Below the pieces are notes generated by a model. It was not told the DNA's origin, made no database searches, and worked only from the letters and a program-made list of their open reading frames with translations. 64,000 nucleotides of DNA, from positions 1 to 64,000 of the forward strand of contig JABMCL010002767.1 in the NCBI GenBank assembly GCA_018857735.1. Direction: 5' to 3'. The stretch comes from Alviniconcha marisindica. Lineage: Eukaryota; Mollusca; Gastropoda; Provannidae. The translations under genes were made by a program, and so were the position numbers. Every line of letters begins with the position of its first letter. The stretch's first letter is position 1. Of this stretch, positions 56,353 through 64,000 are shown piece by piece.

Positions 56353-56479
56353 AAACATGGTGCTTAACGTCCACAGAAACCACAAGGCTTATTAATTTAA
56401 ATACACGGCTCTCGGTAGGCCGTACGGCCCGTCCCTAATAAGCCTTATTGTTTCTGTGGGCGCGAAAAGCACGATGTTT
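56353..56479. repeat. inverted pair of tail modules (foldback)
   Basis: A reverse copy (56353-56394, starting AAACATGGTGCTTAACGTCC) faces a forward copy (56430-56479, ending AAAAGCACGATGTTT) across about 35 bases. Both arms have AAGCCTTR and the GTGGACG/GTGGGCG block, so the pair can fold into an imperfect hairpin. This raises the possibility that the module is the terminal repeat of a foldback element rather than only a SINE tail. Confidence 0.65.
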
Positions 56480-56836
56480 ACCTGTTTCCTAGGCCGCACA
56501 GTGTATGTTGCACGGATCACAAGTTATATGACCACCGGCGGCCTGCAGTCTTTTTTTCTTCTTTTTTCCGTCTTTTTGTGTGTGGTCATGTTGTAAGTTT
56601 GTAGTGCTGTGCAAATTCTTGCTTTTCTCTTTACTCGACACGTGACTCCAGCTTGATTTATTTACCCAGGCCGTCAACCGAACCCACGTGCCACCAGGCC
56701 TAAGCCTAATTAATAAATGATGTGTTCTGCAGTGACAACATAGAAAGTGAACAAAACCCAGTTGTCTATTTTTATCTCTGGTATTGGCTTGTCCGTTTTC
56801 GCGATCGGTGCTCCCCTCTTCAGGCTCACAGGAGGT

Positions 56837-56870
<34 letters not shown>

Positions 56871-58388
56871 GCAACAGAAGCACACCTGTGGAAATTACCT
56901 GCACGTTGAATTATTCAACAGCCTAAGGCGTCCTGACCCTCCCATCCACCCCCCGGCCAACCCCCAGCCCCCACCTCACTCCACCCCGGGCAACTGCCGG
57001 CACGGGCCCACAATTGGCTATATTTAACAGGCCTGTTTGGTCCGTCAGACGCCGCTGAAACAGAAAGACGGAAGGAAGGTGTCCGAAAGCTCGACATCGA
57101 TCAGGCCGACACCACGGCAGACTGTACCGTCGGCGGCTGCAGCCCGATGATTTCCCCCCCGGCTGGGGAACAGGGTGTGAAACTTTAATTTGGTCTTGTC
57201 ACAAACGTGCCAGGGAATTGTTTCCTCCATCTCGGTTTGGCGGGGTCCGACCGCCCGTACCCCCGCCCCCAGAACTAAGTGTCCTGTCACGAAATTTACC
57301 TCCCTACATCACGTGCACTTCTTTCTGGGGTGACTTTGTGAGGAAGAAAGGCTGCCTTGTTTAATTACTGGCAGTGTTGTGTCGCTTATATTTAGCTTGT
57401 TGTTCTCTCTGGAGCGGCAAACGCGTGATCAGTGACAATAGTTTGGTTATACACCCCCAGACTGAGGCTGGCGTTTCTGTCAAGTTTGGTCTGGACACGC
57501 AGGTCTATGAGTATAAAACTGGATTTGATGGCAAAGGTGCGTGCTGATAGGCCAGAACTACCCACGACGTTTTCGTGTACGTAATTAGCAACATAATAAG
57601 CTTTAAGATGTGATTTTGGTTTTGGGGTAGAAATTAAGCGCATCATGGGCCAGACATCTATTTGGACAGTAATAGGCTATTGTATTCATGTGATAAACTG
57701 AATTCTGAGTGAACAGGAGCGGTTGGGGGGGGGGGGGGGGGGGGTTCAATGTCTTTAAATAGACTAGAAGCGGGTAGCAAAGTGATGTATAGCTCAATAT
57801 GAGTGGAGAAAGAGAGTCCTCACTGCATTCGAAGGTGAATAAATTGTTAACTCAAGAACTGTGATACATAATTTTCATAAACTGATGCGAAAGTCATCTT
57901 AAGATCAATGAATCTCCCCCTTACTACAGCGTAGCTATTTTATTCCTCAGACCCACGCAGGAACACGTTGGCCACTAATACAATCAGAAAGTGGAGAGAG
58001 GGTGTGGATTAAATAAAGCTGAATGCCTCGGCTGCAACGCTGAAGAAAGAAGGAAAAATAAAGCCCCGCGAGAGTAGGGATTACCAAGGCAGTCCTTTCA
58101 CTGTACCAAGCATGTGCATGGCTATATTCTGACCTACCCTGGATTTAAAGTGAGACTTTGACATCTCTGAGTTCTCTTCAATAGTGGTTAGTTACCTTTT
58201 ACTAGTTTTAGGTTTTAACGTTCAGTCAACCTGACGGGGTCACACCAGGAACAGGCAGCCAGTACTTAATAGTGATACCCAACTTACTTATTACGATGTA
58301 TAAATCTGACAAAACGTGGTACGGATTGCATGTGCCATGAAGAAAAAATGGTTTTGGTGGTGGTGTTTTTTTCTGTCAGTCATACTAC

Positions 58389-58389
<1 letters not shown>

Positions 58390-58436
<47 letters not shown>

Positions 58437-58457
58437 ATATATATATAGATATATATT
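58390..58457 (+). repeat. (TA)n/(GATATA)n array
   Basis: AT alternation with a GATATA-phased middle section. Confidence 0.9.
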
Positions 58458-58679
58458 GTTGTTTTTGGCTTCTTGCTTACATTCACAAAATATAGGATCA
58501 AGCGAAAGAGCGTATTGCAGTCAGCGCAGACTGCAGTAGCTCGTAATTGTACCGTTAATAAGGTAGCTCCGGCGGCGTTTCCTTCACTTTCATGTTTTGT
58601 AGGTGGGCACTTTCTTTTGCCGCTGAGTATAGATAAATAAATGTCTTTTTGTCCACCTATCCACCGCATGGGTATGAGA

Positions 58680-58906
58680 CGCACCCGAAGTTTCAGTGCC
58701 GCACGTTCTGAGCCGCAGTGCTACTCTGGGGACACGTGTAACCTTTGTGACATTGGAAGATGCTGTAGGAGTGGAGTGGTTTGTGGTTAAGCCTATGCTA
58801 AAGTCTGAAAGATCCTGGCATGGTCAAATAGGAGCGTTCACCTCGTCCAACCTTGTCCCTGAATTGACCATGATATGACCCGAACGGTTGACTGAGCGTT
58901 AAAAAC
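58680..58906 (+). mobile_element. possible SINE ending in the GTTGACTGG tail
   Basis: The segment ends ATGACCCGAACGGTTGACTG, then AGCGTTAAAAACAACAAC, a tail plus a short A-rich repeat. The 200 bp upstream is free of simple repeats and may be the body. The 5' boundary is uncertain. Confidence 0.4.
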
Positions 58907-58980
58907 AACAACAAGGTTATTACTTACTTAAATATTTGTCCAAAAACAAATGCATGTTTTGGGCCCTGCTCTTCGCAGAG

Positions 58981-59065
<85 letters not shown>

Positions 59066-61491
59066 ATACACACACACACACCAAGGTCTAACTTGGCTTA
59101 TCGTAGTTCCTGGCTCGGTCTGCAGAGAGCCAATGTCAGCTGTCGGTCAATCTGTCTGCGGATGCGACTGGGTGAATAGTCGTCGAGGGTTTTGGTTGGC
59201 TGGTTTTCAAATTCCTTTCACTCCATCCGAACACATCGTTTGCTTGAAGTCATGCAGACTATGTCCAAAAATGTATATGTGTGGATATGTATCGAAACCA
59301 CTGAGCACACACAGTCAACTCAAAGAATATTCGCGACGGTTTCATCTTAACAGTTTAACAAAAAATGGTGTCACAAATACTCAAGTACGGTTTCAGTTCA
59401 ATACGATATATTCAGTGTCGCGGTCTTCGGCTATCCAACCGTAACACGTTGATTTGTTATTTTACCTCAGATCAACCGAAAAGCATGTGCAGTCTTGACT
59501 TCCGGCACAGAAGGTTTGGCCGCTCAGTAGTCATATTACTGGGACAATATAATTACATCAGTACTTGCTGCTTGCTTTTTCTCTCTAAGATGGGTCTAGC
59601 TGCACAGACTAGCCTTGAGAACAGGGTCTCCGGTCCTCGATCGCGTCCTCACAATAGGCAGTACAACACTTACAATCGTCTTTGTGATGCGGTTTTTTGT
59701 TGTTTTTGTTTTTGTGTTTTGCTCTCTCTGTGCGTGCGTGCGGCTTCTCTAAGTTGTTTCAGAGTGGCATCCATTGCATTATATATATTGGTCTACCTAC
59801 AATCTACCTAAACGTATTGGTCTACTATCAGAAAGAAGGGTGAGGTGGGTTTGGTATTGGCGTGCGATGCTCAAGATGTTTTTTATTAACGATTTTGTTG
59901 TTGTCACTCATGCGTCACTAGTCAACAGTCCTAAGTGATCCGAGCCATCGGGAGGGTTGGGACACACGGGGATACTTTAGTACTGCTGCCTGTCGCAGCT
60001 GCCTGTTGTTTTGAATACTCTTACACGGTTTCGTTAGACGCACGCAGCAACTTTCGGATTTCATACTAGGGCTACCACTGCACCAGTCATGAAGTGGGTA
60101 ACGGTTAGTATCCGCGATTTTTAAAAAAATATGAAAAAAGTCTCGTTTTGGTGCGAACGCGAATCAATACTGCCACTATAGCCATGACCTGTTTAAAAAA
60201 AGAAAAAGAGGAGGTGATCGGGGGGGAGGGGGGGCGTGGAGGAGAGAAGAAAGAATCAAAAGAAAGTAAAAGTTGTTTGACCGTAGTACGTGAGGTTAGG
60301 CGTATTGCGTGGTCCGCCATTATTATCATTCCAGTGCCTGTGAGTGATCTTTACTGGCATACACGTGTGGTAGATCAGTAGTCAGCGCTCTGTCTCTTGC
60401 TAGGCTCTACTACGGTCTGGAAATAACTCCGTTCTGTCAGTCATACTACCTCTCTTTCAGATCTACCTTTTTCAAGTTCAGTGTTGCTTTACGTCCACGG
60501 AGACCTTAAGGCGATCTCCCTTGAACCCCTTTCCCGTTCAGTCGAAAACCCTTTCTCCAGTCCCATTGCCCCGAGACGGGTGTGTATACATGTGCGTGTG
60601 CATTTGAATCTTTGTTGTCAATATAAAATTAGGTATGTTTGTAAATGTAAGCGCGTATGGTCACTACGGGTTAGACGCGATAAGTACTCTTTGTTATTGT
60701 CATATTTTTCTCCCCAGGACCACGACGCTGTAAATAAAGCCGAGAACTAGGTACTATACTGTAAATAAGGACATACAGGACATACGCGTGTCACCTTGAA
60801 AGCCCCCCCCCCCCTCCACCCCCCGTGTACAGTCGGGCCTTCACCTCAAGCCAACCTCGCTCACAGTCACAGTATTGTCGCATGTTTTCCTTCCGCAACT
60901 GGTTTCGCGTGTCGTTGTGATGAAAAGGGAGAGGTTTGGTCGCTTCAAAGACGATGACCTTCAGAGGACGCGCTGTTCCGGTTACGAGTGATGTTGGTTA
61001 TCATGGTGGTGATTATCGCGTTATTTTCGGAGGGTTCCGAGGATGAAGAGATGAAACAGGTTGCCGCCGAAGCCGCATTGACATTTTCCAACCGCTTTAT
61101 CTGAAGTTTGTGACGCAAGACGGCTTGGTAACTGTGCAACATTGAGAGAACGTTTTTTTGGCGCTCGAATGCCATAATACATCCCAATTCTAAGTACAGT
61201 TCACTTTACGCTGCTAACTTCAGTGATCTGATTTGTCCTTTTGACGACTACGGGTTAACCTTCCATTATTAACTTTATGACGCTCGAATTTCCCAAAATC
61301 AAACCCATTGCACGTGTATGCAAGCAAAGGAACAATAAATATTATGATATAGATTAAGGACGCAGCTTCTCAGTTTATTGTGTATTGCTGACATTTTCGT
61401 CTGAAATTAATCCTGCAAATCGTTGGCTTAGTGTTCTTCGGTGATTTTGTTTTGTTTTGATTGGATAGGTACATGCTCTTTTAATGTTATA

Positions 61492-61600
61492 AAGAACAGA
61501 AACGAAATTTGCGTCATGAGGAACAGAAACGAGGTTTGCGTCATAGGGAACGGAAACGAAGTTTGCGTTATAAGGAACACAGAAATGAGATTTGCGCCAG
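61492..61600 (+). repeat. ~27-bp tandem repeat, four copies
   Basis: Unit AACRGAAACGARRTTTGCGT is separated by CATAGGG or similar. It is imperfect. Confidence 0.75.
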
Positions 61601-61758
61601 TCGTTGTCCACGAGTCTTCACAACGGGCGCTTTAGGCAGTGAGTCACTTCGACAGCTGTTCTAGTTTTATGCATGCTTAAAGTCAAACGGAGCATGTGAT
61701 GAAGATGGCCAGTGCAGAACAGATTATGACTCATGTGCGTGTGAGCAAGGAGCTGTCC

Positions 61759-61936
61759 TTGAACATGCACGAATACAATTATATGCTGTTAAAGCCAGCA
61801 TCGCTGTGCGATGTATAGAAGAAAGACCTCATACTCTTGACGTATTCTTGAACATGCACGAATACAATTATATGCTGTTAAAGCCAGCATCGCTGTGCGA
61901 TGTATAGAAGAAAGACCTCATACTCTTGACGTATTC
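61759..61936 (+). repeat. exact 89-bp tandem duplication
   Basis: The unit starting TTGAACATGCACGAATACAA at 61759 is repeated without visible change from 61848. The duplication is very recent or collapsed from a longer array. Confidence 0.9.
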
Positions 61937-62530
61937 TCAAGCCAAGAAGGCAGAGCGTCAGTGAGCTTGGCTGAAGACTGGGCGTTGCTGTACGTTTTCA
62001 TTGTTTCGTGAATTAAAAGCAGAGCTCAAAAGTCATCATAAAATGAAATGTAGTTTAACATCTCAAACAGATAGCTTGTACTGGCCAAACTGAAATAGTT
62101 TTCAATAGTTTTGTGATTCAGTGGTCTGCGTTGTTGCTGGCCGAAACACATAATTATTTGTACATACAATGTACATGTACGTTTAACACAGGTTCTGTTT
62201 AAAAGGCTCACCGAGGGTGTGTTTTAGCCTGCGCGTGGCTGTGCATTAAGTAGCCAACAGCACTCGTGTTTTGTATTGACTCGGACGCACAGCAGTGAGT
62301 CACTCATGCGGGATGAATGTACCATAGCACTACTCGTACGTGGGTGTACGACAGGGTAGGGACAGAGGTACATTGGTGACCTTAGGCTGGTCCCTTTCTT
62401 GACCCAAACAATCGTAATTCGGTCAGCGCCGCGTGTTGCCAAACTTCGTCATATCGGAACGGAATATTGCTGGGGGGAAAAGGTTGTCATTGCCAGTCAG
62501 TGTTAGCTAGCCTGTTCGAACCTGCCAGGC

Positions 62531-63120
62531 ACTTCTGCATTCGCTTCAACTGATCTGATCCGGAGACCGTGACGACTATCGACAAGGCTGTGCGAATGTG
62601 CGGTTGACCCATGGACGTAATTAAGTTAGACCCGTTGAATGCCAAGTCGTCTGAGCACGCAAAGGTACACGCATATCGACAGTTTAGGCTGTATCGTGTG
62701 GCAGCCAGCACATTTAAGAGGGACGGGTTTGACCGCCTGAGGTTCAAACGGTCCGCCTCAACCACACGGCTGAAACGGTCCGTGTATCAGCGCCTTAAGA
62801 CGCAGGAGGCGCTGTACAGATCCTCTGCCCCCTACCGACCTCGCCAAAAAGAGATCTATAGCTGTACGTAAGATCCTCTGCCCCCTACCGACCTCGCCAA
62901 AAAGAGATCTATACTGTACGTAAGATCCTCTGCCCCCTACCGACCTCGCCAAAAAGAGATCTATACTGTACGTAAGATCCTCTGCCCCCTACCGACCTCG
63001 CCAAAAAGGAATCAATACGAATAACCCGAGCAGACGTATGACGCTTGGCGTGAGTCATTTAATTATGGGTGACCTTATTTTGAACATGGGCTTCTTTGCG
63101 TTCCGCCTTCTGTAGTTCGA

Positions 63121-63210
<90 letters not shown>

Positions 63211-63494
63211 GCGTATGATCTATATTATTTTTGTCAAAGGCAGACAACCGATTTTCCTTTTTAAGGACTAATAAAGTAGTATTGTATTGTAATGCTTTAA
63301 TTATGCCAATATCAGAATGCTCTAATCATGTCACTACGAGGATGCTCTGATTATGCTACTGCCACCCAAATGCTCCAATCATGTCACAGACGGAATGATT
63401 CTGCGGCGAAGCTATAGAGACCAAAAAGGGCTGGCATCCAGCCCATCTTCATGCAGAATTGCCCTTATAGTGACACCTGCTGCCCGTAACCCCC

Positions 63495-63527
<33 letters not shown>

Positions 63528-63702
63528 CTGAAATGTGGATCCCCATGCGTGTACCCCAGCGTGATCAGACAACTTGGCATTCAGCGGGTCTGACTTACGT
63601 CCATGGGTCTAACGAACATTCGCACAGCCTTATCGACAGTCGCCATGGTGTCCGGATCAGGTGATGCGGCACCCGGTGCCAGGGGATCGCGAATGCAGAA
63701 AT
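62531..63702. repeat. inverted repeat pair of ~150-bp arms
   Basis: The arm at 62531-62674 matches the reverse complement of 63545-63702. Shared blocks include TTCTGCATTCGC, TGATCCGGA, AAGGCTGTGCGAATGT and CCCATGGACGTAA, then GTYAGACCCG.TGAATGCC. The arms differ by point changes and a ~20-bp insertion. The interior holds a 52-bp tandem repeat, a (CT)n(AC)n array and poly-C. The two arms are either terminal repeats of a ~1.2-kb element or two opposite copies of one dispersed repeat. Confidence 0.7.
62819..63007 (+). repeat. 52-53-bp tandem repeat, four near-identical copies
   Basis: Units begin GATCCTCTGCCCCCTACCGA at 62819, 62872, 62924 and 62976. The low divergence points to recent expansion. 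The first unit runs on from a GCGCTGTACAGATCC sequence. Confidence 0.9.
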
Positions 63703-64000
63703 TAAAGGTCCCCCTCAGCCCCCACACTGAATTCTACAGACTAAGAAACCAGTTTCTCCAAAGCCTGATCGAGTTGGTCAGAACAATTCTGTAGCTTTGC
63801 ACGCTCCAGTCTGCTGCCAGGAGTTCGATGCGCGTTTTGTTTTCGTCTCTGCCAACTTCCCCGTTCTGTTGCGTAATTCCGCATAATCTTCTTTCCGCGT
63901 GAAAGCGATTGTGTGTCGTCAGTGAAGGATCTTGTGCTGTGAGGAATCGTGTTCTTCGCCTGGCGATGACCTTTGCGGCAGGTATACTCTTGAATTAAAT

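Larger units (their letters stand above)
51056..64000. other. right flank: no recognisable gene body
   Basis: Mixed unique DNA and repeats. The stretch 56900-57300 is CpG- and GC-richer and holds a 33-codon plus-strand open frame after a CAG (57046-57145), too weak to call. The interval 59070-61450 has no repeat or coding signal that I can support. If the exon at 51035 is real, this interval is its first intron and possibly unrecognised exons. Confidence 0.5.

Noticed and set aside
57045..57290. GC-rich block with open frames on both strands
   Set aside because: Short, no domain, and splice signals are weak. It could be a CpG-rich promoter or exon, but nothing supports a choice.

Overview
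The window looks like nuclear DNA of an animal with long introns, most likely a mollusc and probably a gastropod. It is AT-leaning and holds an extraordinary density of (AC)n, (CT)n and poly-C/poly-G tracts, many minisatellites, and several families of short interspersed elements. There are no bacterial-style operons. The mollusc assignment is an inference from the style of the repeats and short-element tails and from one degenerate SAP-domain relic. It was not tested by a search.

One gene dominates the window: the 5' part of an ANKS1-type gene (ankyrin repeat and SAM domain protein 1, the Odin/ANKS1A-ANKS1B family) on the minus strand. I could place 13 coding exons from the start codon at 50692 down to 14657. 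Exons 1-7 encode the N-terminus and six to seven ankyrin repeats. Exons 8-13 encode a proline-, serine- and glutamate-rich linker that carries the family's conserved PTPDC..PSP segment. Splice phases agree across all exons except the exon 9 to 10 junction, where the best donor breaks the frame and a weaker upstream donor keeps it. The SAM and PTB domains of the family are not seen here, so the gene should continue past the left edge. The first 14.6 kb would then be intron 13 (or contain exons I missed).

About 340 bp upstream of the ANKS1 start, a short plus-strand coding exon (51035-51055) with a strong splice donor suggests a divergently transcribed partner gene sharing a promoter with inverted CCAAT boxes. 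Its later exons could not be identified in the remaining 13 kb.

The rest is repeat biology: three copies of a ~0.4 kb element with terminal inverted repeats (one with a 6-bp flanking duplication), tRNA-derived SINE bodies, two families of conserved 40-bp tail modules in both orientations, a perfect 36-bp-arm palindrome, a ~150-bp inverted repeat pair near the right end, a degenerate SAP-domain relic in intron 1, and many minisatellites. Two of these minisatellites appear to be built from copies of the neighbouring ANKS1 exon's own 5' splice site, filling the intron with decoy donors. This is the most unusual structure I found.
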